A DNA stretch of 64,000 bases from Brachyhypopomus gauderio (taxonomy: Eukaryota > Chordata > Actinopteri > Gymnotiformes > Hypopomidae), in the NCBI RefSeq assembly GCF_052324685.1, contig NC_135218.1:22998851-23062850 (forward strand), written 5' to 3'. Of this stretch, positions 44,476 to 55,989 are shown piece after piece. The translations under genes were made by a program, and so were the position numbers. Position 1 is the first letter of the stretch. Every line of letters begins with the position of its first letter. The notes beneath the pieces were generated by a model. The model searched no databases, was not told the DNA's origin, and saw nothing but the letters and a program-made list of their open reading frames with translations.

Positions 44476-46096
44476 AAGAACCACTGAGGCACCGTCCAAC
44501 TTTGATATGTTACTAAAAAATCTGGATTATTTCTAATAAATTAAGTTTGTGAACTGACTGATATTTACCTGTGCTGTCTTCATTTAAACGAGCTCGCAAG
44601 CGGATATGCAACAGGCTCAACTTCAGCAAATGTCACCAGTGAGGTACGACAGTTCAGGCTTCCGCTGCATTTCATCAGACGTTCAGAAGACCTCACATTT
44701 CTCCATTGTAGCCATCTAAGAAAATGAAGGACCAACATTAGCAAGGGTTCTCTGAGATGTTTTACATGTTTGCATTACACTACACTGTAATAAATATTTT
44801 TATACTGAGGCTCTTCTGGGACGTCTGTGCCTCCAACCTATTTCTCAGTCTTCTCTGAGGTAGCTTCTGCCCTTTAATTTGCTCCAGACAGCCTTGCTGA
44901 TTGGCTGAACCTCCCACACCTGAACCCACTGGCCCCAGAGAGCGGCAGCCACGTCCGTCCACAGCTGTTTACGAAGCTGTCGGTCGCGTATCGTAATGGT
45001 CATGTCACCTTGGATTTAGGGGACCCTCCTGGAGCACTGAGAGAACAATAGAGGTAGGGCAGTTCGGCCAGAGGTGCTAAACTAGGAGATGAATGGAGGA
45101 ATTCTTGGCGGTTAACCACGAGGCCACGAGAGGAGTTTGACTCACCGGCTCTAGACAGCAGAGCGACCATGTTATTATGTCTGCAGTGGCCTGAGCTGGT
45201 TGCTCACGGGAGGAAGTGATGCGGTGCGTCACCACACGCCGCTGCCTGGCAGGACCATGCAAACCGAAACCAGGGGGGGCCGTGGGGTTATTACCGCATG
45301 GGGGGGAGCGAGGAGGTTTGTTTACATCGAGCAGCAATCGTGCTTGTGTAACCACGACTGTGCCAGCAGCCAGCGCATCTCGCACAGTTGACTTTGATGA
45401 CACTTCATCTTAGCTCGCTTTTATTTTGAAAGTCGAATCCAGACGTCTAAATAACAGCTTAAATGAAACGCAGCTCGGCGAAATGCGGAGTGCAAAGGTA
45501 AAGCTGAACATCTTGTGTATAAAAAAAAGATACAGATTCACCTCAGACGTTCAGTCCATTATGACAAAGCAATGAATAATCAGTCTGGGGACTAAAATTA
45601 GACACCTGTCTAACCTGAACTGAGAATATGCTGTCCTGCGGAGTCCTGTGGAGTCCTGTGGAGTCCTGGGGAGACCTGAGGAGACCTGCAGAGAAGACAG
45701 TGCGTCCCCTATGCAACTTACTTACCTGTGGCTGCTGTCACAACCTTGGCGACCTAAAACAAAAATGAATGTGTGAAAGCTTTGGAAGCGTGTGTGTGGA
45801 GGCCCTGTGGAAGACGTGGCCCTGCTGCTCACTGGCTAAGACGGAGCGGGTCCGAGCCAAAACGTGAGATCGCCATGAATCCACACCACTGAGTGTCATG
45901 CCCACCGGACCCGCCAGACATTCAACACTACTGAGAGAAGACGCTGAAGTCAGAGTGCTTCACTGCACAGAGGGACTGGTGTGGAAATGTGTGAGAGGTG
46001 AACGAGAGAGAGAAAGACAGAGAGACATAAAGAGAGACAGAAATAGAGAGAGCTAGAGTAGGCGAGCACCGTCTGGACCAGTTTACCTCCACTTCC

Positions 46097-46421
46097 TCTC
46101 CCTCTGTCTCAGTCTTTCTCTCTCTCTCTCAGTCTCTCTCTCCATCTCTCTGTGTCTCAGTCTTTCTCTCTCCCTCTCTCTCTCTCTCTGTGTCTCAGTC
46201 TTTCTCTCTCTCTCCATCTCTTTCTCTCTGTCTCTTTCCATCTCTCTGTCTCAGTCTTTCTCTCTCTCTCTGTGTGTGTCTCAGTCTCTCTCTCACTCTC
46301 TCTCTCTGTCTCTCTCGCTCTCTCCATCTCTCTGTCTCAGTCTCTCTCCATCCCTTTCTCTGTCTCTCTCTCTCTGTCTCTCTCTCTCTGTCTCTCTCTA
46401 TCTCTCTCTCTCTCCCTCCCC
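46097..46421. repeat. CT-rich microsatellite (CTCTCTGTCTCAGTCTTTCT)
   Basis: An imperfect CT array with regularly spaced TGTCTCAGTCT interruptions. The long Ser/Leu frames over it are artefacts. Confidence 0.95.
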
Positions 46422-48200
46422 AAAGGAAAACAGTCTGGTGAGAATAATGGTGCCATTTTCAGCCCACTCTCTCTAAAAGGAGGAGGACAGATTTAGTCGT
46501 AGCCCCAGTGTGAGGTGCCAGGCCCACTGAGGTGTAGCTCTGAGGAGCAAGCAAGAAAAACACGCTTTTTTATTTTGAAGGGAGCAGTGTAAAGTCTGTG
46601 GCTGGGAGCCAAGCAGCAGTAATTCCACATGTGTCAGCCTACGCATGCAATTATGACACGACTTGTTTTCCTCTGTGCTTTCTCCGTCCTCGAGACCCTG
46701 CCTGTGTCATCCGCCCCTCCTGCCTCCACTCCCCCCGGCTTCCACGGTCGGGCTGCGGGCGCTCGGGTTCGTCTGCGGTGACCAGAGGGACAGGGCCCTG
46801 CGTCTGCCTCGTCGTCTGCAGCCTCTCCCCACTGTTCATGACTAGGCCACCAGCCTTGGAAGTATTTGCCACCAGGCTGTTCTGAGAACAGTCTGGAGCT
46901 CACATTACGCTGGTGCATTTTCACATGCCAATGTGGACACAACACATGGCACAATACTTCAGCGTCTCAGGGTCTTTGCAGTCCAGCTACATTTGAATAT
47001 TTATTAAGATCCTGTTATGTATAAGATGTACATTATATGTTTGTGTCTATCAGTCTAATTCTACTCCAAGTCATTACAAATGCATCCGGTAAAAAAAAAC
47101 ACCCATCAAAGCCCTAAATAGGAAATTGACTCATGAAGACTTTTGCTGATGAAGATGAATGGTATTCCTTGGTAAGACGTCCAGAACCACAACAGGAAGG
47201 CGGGTTGCCTGAAAATCACAGTGGCGGCCAGTCTTGGGTATTCCCGTCTGGATGAGACTCGTGCCAGAAACCGTGACGTTGTGATAACTTTATTGCTTCG
47301 ACTCTCATAATTGCAGGACAATTTAAACAATTTAATTAATTTAATTTTATGTCTCTACAATCTTCCTTCACTGTGTAAATATTTCTGTATGGAGAGCTGA
47401 TCTGTTGATAATACTTTGGTGGTATCAATTTGTTGTTCATAGCTTGTATGGTACAGAAAACCCTCAGAAAACCGTATGGCCACAGTTGACATGACATACC
47501 TCTGACATGTTTGCAACTGTAATTGCCCATACCACTGGAACCAATACAACTAATAAGGGTAAGCCATTGTAAAACACACACACACACACACACACTAACC
47601 CTGGACAGGGCACCATTGCATCAATAATATTTTGTCTTTAATAGTTTTTGTTGTCTTCAATAGCCTGACATGGATGAGGTGTTTACTCAGACATGTATAA
47701 GGATCAGACTAAACTGCTATCTACAAATGACATGGGTCATGCACGTCCATAAAATAATGATCTGAAGTCAGAGGCACATGGTTACATAAAAGAAAATTAG
47801 AAGCTCCCACAAACCTAAAGGATTGTATGAACATCAATATATCAGATCTTACCGTAGAATTGTTGTAGGGCTATATTAGTTTTGATTTTATTAACTATAT
47901 TGCAATCTCATACTATGGCCTTATTCTATGCTCAGTTCTGTGAGAGATTTGTTCTTTTCCCCATCTTTTAACCATACTAAAATGTGCATTAAAAAAGAGT
48001 TCTTTTAAAAACTGCATACTTCATTCATACACACACACACACACACACACACAGTACACGTGCTCTACAACTAAAGTACAAAAAGGAAGAGAGGAAGCAC
48101 TTACAGCAAACACTGGCCAATTATTTTCACAATGCTTAATAGGATGCTGTGGTTTTTTTAACTGAAAACAGACCTCATCAAAAATAGAAGCCCATGCAAA

Positions 48201-48268
48201 TGCGTGGGCTCCGCCCACAGCCAGCTCACTGGAAATGAGTGGGCCCCGCCCACAGCCAGCTCACTGGA
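48201..48268. repeat. 35-bp tandem duplication with GC-box-like cores
   Basis: Two copies of GTGGGC(T/C)CCGCCCACAGC plus CAGCTCACTGGA, period 35. Each carries CCGCCC, an Sp1-type core read on either strand. Confidence 0.85.
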
Positions 48269-48933
48269 GCCTTTCCGCAAACCCAGCAGACAGCCCCTCC
48301 CACTCAGCTATCATTTGTGACGTACTTCTGATCGTCTATGACATAAGTCGTGGTGCAAACTCGAGCTACACAAATACGGATTAAATTTTTATGGTCGTAT
48401 TTTCTACTAAAAATACTGTCTAAAATTGAAGGGCAAGTCCTAGTGCTGAGATGTTTATGAGAGTTTCTTAACCAAGGTCGTCAGTGATTAACAAAACATT
48501 ATTAGACACACAAGAAAAAAAGGTGTCTTTTTCTGCTCTCTAAATGTTTTGTTTTCCCATTTTCACAGCTCAATTTGCTCATATCGGGTTTCCTAACAGT
48601 CCACCATTTTCACTGAGCTCTTTTGTAGCCTACTTGATATTTACACAAGAGACTGCACCAGGAAAAATATCTTAATAGTTTTCACATAATACACTAAATA
48701 GGCTAAGTGATCACGCTAAATACAAACGTCTTCAGGGTGTGTATATAAACGTAATTCATTTTCCATTTGTTTTGGTTTCTTTGTTCTTGAACAAATCAGA
48801 CCTATATATGTGGGACACCACAGCTGCCGTCCAGATGGACTCTGAGTTGGACACAGGAGAGGAGCGACACGCAGGCTGGACCAAAGGCCATGCGTGCAGT
48901 GCGCAGCTTGGACCCCACAGTCTCAGGGACGTA

Positions 48934-49282
48934 CCTGTCAAGTTTTTTATTTAAACTTTTAAATAAACTTATAACATATTTTACACGAAGTCTTCACTTT
49001 TTTTTGGTAGGAGCGCCTTCTCTCTCGTTACATTCATCCATCTCTGATTAGTTTTCGGATTCGTTGTTCCAGCTGTCAGTGCTAATCTCACGAGAACCGA
49101 CACTCGGGTTACTGCAGGTTGACATTCTCGCGATACTAGCGGCATAATTCATTTTAAAGAGGCACTTGAATGCTTTAAAAAAAAATTTATATTATAATAC
49201 GGGAAATTTTTAATACGGGAGGACGACAGGAAAGAGGAGTAAAATACGGTAGTTTCCCGGTCAAAACGGTGGACTTGACAGG
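48934..49282. mobile_element. Possible TA-flanked MITE (Tc1/mariner type)
   Basis: Short inverted ends CCTGTCAAG (48934-48942) and CTTGACAGG (49274-49282) are each flanked by TA. Internal sequence is AT-rich with ATACGGGAAAT and ATACGGGAGG segments and has no open frame. A TA target and short inverted ends fit a non-autonomous Tc1/mariner-like element, but a 9-bp match alone is modest evidence. Confidence 0.5.
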
Positions 49283-49501
49283 TAGGCCTAAGGTCAGGGC
49301 ACACCAAGCGCACGTTAGAGAAAGGCCTTGATGAAGGTTCATGCTAACTGGCAGCTACTGGCTTCTATTCATTGTTAGCTCTGCTTAGTGCTATTAATTT
49401 ACAAACAACAGTAAAGCTTTAATATAACAGTCATTAGCTGTGTTAGCGCACAGACTTTCACTGTGCTACCAGCTTTGAATGGTATTGAGAGTCACAGACA
49501 A

Positions 49502-49507
<6 letters not shown>

Positions 49508-49566
<59 letters not shown>

Positions 49567-50454
49567 TCGTGTGTTGAAAATGTCTCCCTGTAATCCCTCT
49601 CCCTGTAATTACCCTAAACGTTTAGTAGCAAATACTGGCCTAAGCACCTTGTAAGTCAAACCGAGGGGCGGTTTTCTCTCCCCCTCTTGCTCCCCCAGTC
49701 TGTCACTTGTTTGCTGGTTTGTTGGGAAATTAAATTCAGTGCCACTCCGCGAGAGTAAGCCCTGTCTGGACACAAAGATGTTGCACTAGGTCCCTCAGCC
49801 AGCCAGCCACAGGTTGAAAGAAGTCACATGAGCACTAGATGCTCCACCACACGGAAGCAGGAGGGACAGGACAGGAGAGACAGGACAGGAGAGACAGGAC
49901 AGGAGAGACAGGACAGGTGTGACGTCCCTCTGCCAGACACACACCGAATTCCCGCTGTCTGGAAGAGCAGCCTGTTTTGACCTGGTAAAAAAAAAGGGCC
50001 ACAGATGAAGACAGAATTTTAGAGTGTAAACATTTTAGCATGGCCAGTAAAGTGTCTGTCTCTCTGTGCCACTGTCTCCCTCTCTCTCAGCCTGGACATA
50101 TTTAGCGAGCTATAAAAGTAGCCGGGTGGCTGTCGGATCCATCCAACTTCAATCTCACCCAGATCTTTGGCATTGTTGACATCGCTTTTATGAGACAAGT
50201 TGCCTTTTCCAAGGGGACACCACTAGGCAACAATTAAATGGAAAGTGCCATACCACTCTTGCACCAAACCAGTGTTGCATAACCAGCTTAGAAGTGTCCC
50301 AGTGCCTAACCAAAAGACTATTACACCAGAGCGTCTCCTCCTTCTGTCTCCTCTACAGGTGGTGCAAAAGTAGTGGCTCCACATTTCACAGCCCGCTAAC
50401 AATGTTGCTCAATGCATCAAAAGAACGTTTTTAAGCACCCACATGACCAAACCT

Positions 50455-50514
<60 letters not shown>
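49508..50514. repeat. Microsatellites and a 14-bp tandem repeat
   Basis: CT then CA runs at 49508-49565, a GACAGGACAGGAGA array at 49863-49917 and a pure CA tract at 50457-50514. Sequence between them is unique and shows no gene. Confidence 0.9.
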
Positions 50515-50517
<3 letters not shown>

Positions 50518-51137
50518 TACTGTAACCAAATCTTTCAGACACTCAGTGTAAACATCTCATTAACCTCAGTTGCAAAATGCTCTCCCAGAGTAATCAAGAA
50601 CATTTCAAAGGTTTGCTTTAAGGTAGAAAGAAGCATCTTATAAAAAGTGCAGAGCAACCCTTCTCAAAAACAGATCACATTCTGGCATGAGATGCATTCT
50701 GGGAAGAGTCATAGTGTATATGCAGTACTTTTGAAGTTTCAGTGAACAAACAATGCCATTCAGACTCATTCTTCAGGTTCCAAGAATGTACCAGTTCTCC
50801 CAGTTTATTTGCTGAAACTGCCCATGTTCCTCAGATGTCTAATGTACTGGGGTAGTACATGCCACTTTTGCTGCCAGTGTGTGATGCTATGAATGTTAAC
50901 TTGTCTTGAAATAACATGTTTTATTATGCATCCTGGCCCCCCATCCTATGTCTGTTCCATGCACGTCAAGCAGAGATGCATCATGTCTCCCCATTCTGGG
51001 CAGACACATTGACTCACGTTAGTGGAGTCCCATGACGTTGCCTTTGAGACCTTCACTGCAACCTTAAATGCTTTGAATGGTCTCAACCTGCTTTATTCTG
51101 TGATGTTTGGTTTTGTTTCGCACTTTATGGGCAGTTG

Positions 51138-51487
51138 TTTGCGAGAGGTATTTCATCCACAGGTTATTTGCGAGAGGTATTTCATTCACAGGTTATTTGC
51201 GAGAGGTATTTCATTCACAGGTTATTTGCGAGAGGTATTTCATTCACAGGTTATATGTGAGAGGTATTTCATTCACAGGTTATTTGCGAGAGGTATTTCA
51301 TTCACAGGTTATATGTGAGAGGTATTTCATTCACAGGTTATTTGCGAGAGGTATTTCATTCACAGGTTATTTGCGAGAGGTATTTCATTCACAGGTTATT
51401 TGCGAGAGGTATTTCATTCACAGGTTATTTGCGAGAGGTATTTCATTCACAGGTTATTTTGCGAGAGGTATTTCATTCACAGGTTAT
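51138..51487. repeat. Minisatellite, 29-bp unit, about 12 copies
   Basis: Units are GCGAGAGGTATTTCATTCAC plus AGGTTATTT, with two GTGAGAGG variants. Because 29 is not a multiple of three, the open frame over it cycles through three peptides (for example REVFHSQVI), which shows it is not a gene. Confidence 0.95.
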
Positions 51488-52206
51488 CCCGCAACTGGTA
51501 GGAATGGGATTCCAACACGTGCTCTCACTGCCACTTTATTAGAAACAGTTTGTGGGTGTGCAGTTATAGTCTGTAACCCATCATTTCCACACAGTTTGCG
51601 GTAGTCATTCACCGTGTTTTGACTAATTGTCAAACCAGAAACACCAGAGCCTGGATATTTTGGGGTGACAGTTTATTCTGATCCATCAGTGACATTGACA
51701 TGTAAAACCCCTAACAATGTTGCTGATACACTTACACCAGCCCTACACCCACAACCATGACTGCGTTACCAATTATTTTTTTTTAATTGTGAACAGAAAA
51801 ATGTTGCAAAGGCACATTTAGAGACCCTGTCTCTGAAGGCTAAAGCTGGGTCAATAACCTGGAGATTAACCTCAACAGTGACCTTTAAGGACCATTTATG
51901 TGACGGGACTGACACCATTAGACATATTCATCAGACACTCTTTGCTGTGGGTCTACCACAACGCTCCATGTCGAGCTTGCACAGTGCAAACCGCTATGAA
52001 GTTTTTGACATGGCCAAGAAAGATCAGTAGCAAGTAAACTGACTCTTTCAGTTTCAGACTCTTTCAATTCCTTTCAGAAATTTCAGAAAACTTACTGATT
52101 TTCAAATGCCTCACGTTCTCAGCTCACTGTGCCTCAGCCTTTCTGAATCACCTTTACCTGTAATTATCGATTTATATGACTTCTGTGCATTTTTATTTCA
52201 ATCAAT

Positions 52207-52440
52207 CACAATAAATCAAATCAAATTTTATTTATATACAGCACTTTTTACAACAGTTGTTGTCACAAAGCAGCTTTACAAGTGTCCGAGTCCAAGCCCC
52301 CAGTGAGCAAGCCAAGGGCGACAGTGGCAAAGAAAATCTCCCTAAGGACATGAGGAAGAAACCTTGAGAGCAACCAAGACTCAGGGGGGGGACCCATTCT
52401 CCTCTGGCCGACGCCGGTCACTGTGAAAACAATTTAAAAA
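52207..52440. mobile_element. Dispersed teleost repeat (family not assigned)
   Basis: A sequence running from AATCAAATCAAATTTTATTT through CACAAAGCAGCTTTACAAGT to GAGGAAGAAACCTTGAGAGC and GACCCATTCTCCTCTGG resembles, from memory, an interspersed repeat seen in many fish genomes. No open frame or terminal repeat is visible, so I do not name the superfamily. Confidence 0.55.
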
Positions 52441-53213
52441 GAGAGAAAAAAGGAAAAGATGTGAGGGATAAATGAATTCCATCTTGGTGTGTATTCATAA
52501 CCACGAGTTCTTTATGTAATTCCTGTTAAGTCCCAAACGTCTTGATGGTTGGTAATGTTAGTCATAGCAGAGGAGAATTCAGCTTTTAACTATGGCATTG
52601 TCACACAGCCTGTGATTGTGCACTCGGGCAGTGTCTGTGGGCACAAGGGACTCTGACTGAATTAAAGATGCTTAGGGCCTTTCACTGGACCTCAGCTAAA
52701 GTGAACTTTAAAGTGAATAAGCAACTGCTACTGAAACCACAGTGTTTACACAATCACAGTATTACACAGGAGTATTACAACACTCCATAACAGAATTTAC
52801 CATATTGGAGCACAACCGCATTATGGAACACTGTAGTCGAGACATGCAAACGTACGCAGTCCATCTCTAAATTAACTTGCATGTACAGTACAACAGAGAA
52901 TGAATGTAGGTCATATAGCCGACTACTCCATCTGGTGCAAAAGCGCCCCCTATTGGCTATGAAGTAAAATGTTAGTCGAGTAAAATAGCAGGTAATGTCA
53001 AATGAAAAAAAACAAAGTAGAATTTTTTTCAAATCAAATATTAAAAACACAAAACTACGTCTAACAGAGAGCAACGTCATTACATCATTACATCAACCAC
53101 GACCATTTTCAAGACGACGCGTGGTAAGTGCGTCATCTAACCGCGCCACTTCTGACAGTAGAGAGAAACTTTGCTCAGTGTTTTTAACTACAGAGTGTTT
53201 TCATCCTGTAGTC

Positions 53214-55862
53214 ATGCAGGTAGCTGCCCGCTGTGTTCGGAGAAGCGGCGTTCTGCGACAATATTATTCGTTACACGCAGGAAACGTCCCTGGTGTCGCA
53301 GACAAAGGTAACAGACTGTGGCTGTCAGAGCTCACTTGATAGTTAGATACGTTAGCAGATTAGCTAAGCTGTGTAGCTTCTTGTTGGAGGACTGGCCCAG
53401 TTCTGGCCCAGTTCTTATCCTCTGACATATTTCATAATAGAAGAAACTCACCGGGTATATATAATGACCTAAGACAGCCGAGCACATTACAATAACATTA
53501 ACACACTATTAGTAAGCTAGCTTGGTTAAGTAGCTTAAAGCACAACTGTGCATATAACTGCTCGCCAGAACCCTCGAATAAAACACACAGTAGTTTGTTA
53601 GACACCAACGTACGTGGTGATTCACTAGACGAGTGTACAAGACGTGTCCCTCTTGTGAGGACATGTCATAGTTCAGTAAAGTGTCCTGCGGTGTTGTGAT
53701 ATGATTAACCTGATGTTTTATCATGTAGGCAGCATGAAAACCTTACAACGTAGGTCTGAGTAAAAAAAAACACACCACATACACAATTTATTATCTATTT
53801 ATTATATCATTTATTATTTATTGATTTGTGTGTTTGGTACAGCCAGTAGCATCCTGTCATGCAGACAGTACGGTGTTCTCCCCCAACCTCGAGACCAGGA
53901 GGAAAAGGCCATGTTGGACAGCATGATGCGTGTGGATCACGCAGGCGAGTACGGGGCCAATCGCATCTATGCGGGACAGATGGCTGTGATGGGACGGACA
54001 CAGTCCGGCCCCCTTATTCAGGTAACCTCAGAACCGCCGACCCATTTTCCAATGTTATGAATAAGCATGCGGAGTGCGTATATGGTTTAAATGCCAAATC
54101 TGTATTTTACTGCTTTTCCAGTACATGTGGGACCAGGAAAAAATGCATTTGCAAAAGTTCAACGAGATCTTGGGGGAGCACAGAGTTCGGCCCACAGTGA
54201 TGCTGCCCCTCTGGAACATCGCGGGCTTTTTACTGGGTAGGAGTCGCTGATTTTAATTGAAGTGGTGATTTTCCAGCATAGTATCTGTTGTGCAAGCTCC
54301 AGCACTGGCCGTCGTAAAGTACAGCAGATCTCAAGTTATTTTTAAATATGTTTGTAACCTCCAATTTTTAAGCAGTCACGGAATCATTCATGTCACTGAA
54401 CCACGAGGGCAACCTGACTGATGTACCATAGATAACAGTGACAGTAGTTGGCATGGTGATAATGACAATGTGATATTGTTCAGTTGATAATGGTGATATG
54501 GTGAAAGTTGATCATTTACCAACTGAGGCAGAACAGTGTCTGGGTAGGTGCCATGCTGGGTCTATGGGTGCCATGCTGGGTCTATGGGTGCCATGCTGGG
54601 TCTATGGGTGCAATGCTGGGTCTATGGGTGCCATGCTGGGTCTATGGGTGCCATTCTGGGTCTATGGGTGCCATTCTGGGTCTATTGCCTGTGCACTCAG
54701 ACACAGCGTTTCAGTGCTCCTGCCTGTCAGAGCAGTGTAGCTCTGTTGGAGTAATATTGACTAACATTCGGTATCGGAGTACTGGAGTAATGCTGAGTGA
54801 TGCTCTGTATCGGAGTACTGGAGTAAAACTAATGATACTCTGTATTGGAGTACTGGAGTAAAACTAATGATACTCTGTATTGGAGTACTGGAGTAATACT
54901 GAGTGCTACTCTATTGGAGTACTGGAGTAATACTGAGTGATAATCTGTATTGGAGTACTGGAGTAATACTGAGTGCTACTCTGTATCTGAGTACTGAGTA
55001 ATACTGAGTGCTACTCTGTATCTGAGTACTGGAGTAATACTGAGTGCTACTCTGTATCTGAGTACTGGAGTAATACTGAGTGCTACTCTGTATCTGAGTA
55101 CTGGAGTAATACTGAGTGCTATTCTGTATCTGAGTACTGGAGTAATACTGGGATGTTCCTGTGGCCCTAGGAGCCTCCACGGCTCTGCTGGGTAAGGAGG
55201 GGGCGATGGCGTGTACTGTGGCCGTGGAGGAGAGCATCTCCGAGCACTACAACAGCCAGATCAGAACGCTGATGGAGGCCGACCCAGAGAGATACACCGA
55301 GCTGCTGCAGGTATGAGAGCCCACGAGGTGCTCCCGTGGGGGAGGGGCTATCAGGGAGCGTCGCCTGGGGGTGTGGTCATCAGGTGGTTGACGTGCACAC
55401 TGCAGAACGAACCCGTGCGAGCACGTTCTTCTCACGTGCGGCTTTCTTTCTTCAGCTGATTAAGGAGTTTCGGGACGACGAGCTGGAGCACCAGGACACG
55501 GGCCTGGAGAACGACGCGGAGTCGGTGAGTGTCTGCTTACCCGATGGTGCCGTGCGGACGTAGCTGGACGTAGTCGTGTTGTCTTGCGGTCAGTTCTGTT
55601 CGGAGTGCCGCTCCTCGTGGTGTTATTTGCTGACGCATGCACGCTGGATGGAGACCGCGTCAGCTGTGCTCGGCCCGTGATGGGTTGAACTTCAGTCTCA
55701 TCTTAAGGGTTTGTCTTTGTGAGATCATGACGACTTCTCTTCTCAGACTTAACACAGTGTTTTCCTGTTCTGTGTTTGCTTTAGGTACCTGGCTATTTTC
55801 TTCTGAAGACTCTAATCCAGGCTGGATGTAAAGCTGCTATTTATATCTCACAGCGTGTTTAG
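53214..55862 (+). CDS. coq7: 5-demethoxyubiquinone hydroxylase, mitochondrial
   Basis: Exons 53214-53307, 53843-54021, 54122-54236, 55171-55310, 55456-55524, 55785-55862 sum to 675 nt: 224 aa plus TAG. The Arg-rich N-terminus ([19 protein letters not shown]) fits a mitochondrial targeting peptide. The ferritin-like diiron fold is intact: the first-helix carboxylate in [20 protein letters not shown], the ExxH pair in WDQEKMHL, the central Glu in [10 protein letters not shown] and the last ExxH in [11 protein letters not shown]. The conserved [14 protein letters not shown] and C-terminal [16 protein letters not shown] are present. COQ7 hydroxylates demethoxyubiquinone, the penultimate step of ubiquinone synthesis, on the inner-membrane matrix side together with COQ9. 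In human COQ7 and ABCC6 both lie on 16p. Intron 3 carries two minisatellites. Confidence 0.95.
54547..54684. repeat. 20-bp tandem repeat in coq7 intron 3
   Basis: About seven copies of GGTGCCATGCTGGGTCTATG, with C/A and G/T variants. It is followed about 70 bases later by a second array. Confidence 0.94.
54752..55152. repeat. About 36-bp minisatellite in coq7 intron 3
   Basis: About eleven units of GAGTACTGGAGTAATACTGA followed by GTGCTACTCTGTATCT. The array ends about 20 bases before the acceptor of exon 55171-55310. Confidence 0.93.
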
Positions 55863-55983
55863 GTGCCTGTGCTCTTTTTCTGGTTCAGTGATGTGTACAG
55901 TATGTTATGTTCAGTGTATTTTTGTGTTGATGTTTGTGACTGACAGTATTTCACATTTTTCAGTGACCTCTTGTTACCCTACC

Positions 55984-55989
55984 AATAAA
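55984..55989 (+). promoter_or_regulatory. Poly(A) signal, coq7
   Basis: AATAAA in ACCAATAAAACATA lies 121 bases after the coq7 stop codon, followed by T- and GT-rich sequence (TTATTTTGTTTGC). Confidence 0.8.

Larger units (their letters stand above)
43169..53213. other. abcc6-coq7 divergent intergenic region
   Basis: This 10-kb spacer lies between the abcc6 start codon (minus) and the coq7 start codon (plus). No coding exon is convincing. It holds CT and CA tracts, several minisatellites, a possible TA-flanked MITE at 48934-49282 and a dispersed repeat at 52207-52440. The abcc6 promoter should lie just right of 43168 and the coq7 promoter just left of 53214. A minor CpG cluster (AAGACGACGCGTGG) is seen at about 53112. 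Confidence 0.7.

Noticed and set aside
46152-46496. Ser/Leu-rich frames
   Set aside because: CT microsatellite translation.
51022-51604. Overlapping frames with repeating peptides
   Set aside because: A 29-bp minisatellite cycling through three frames, with no codon structure or homology.
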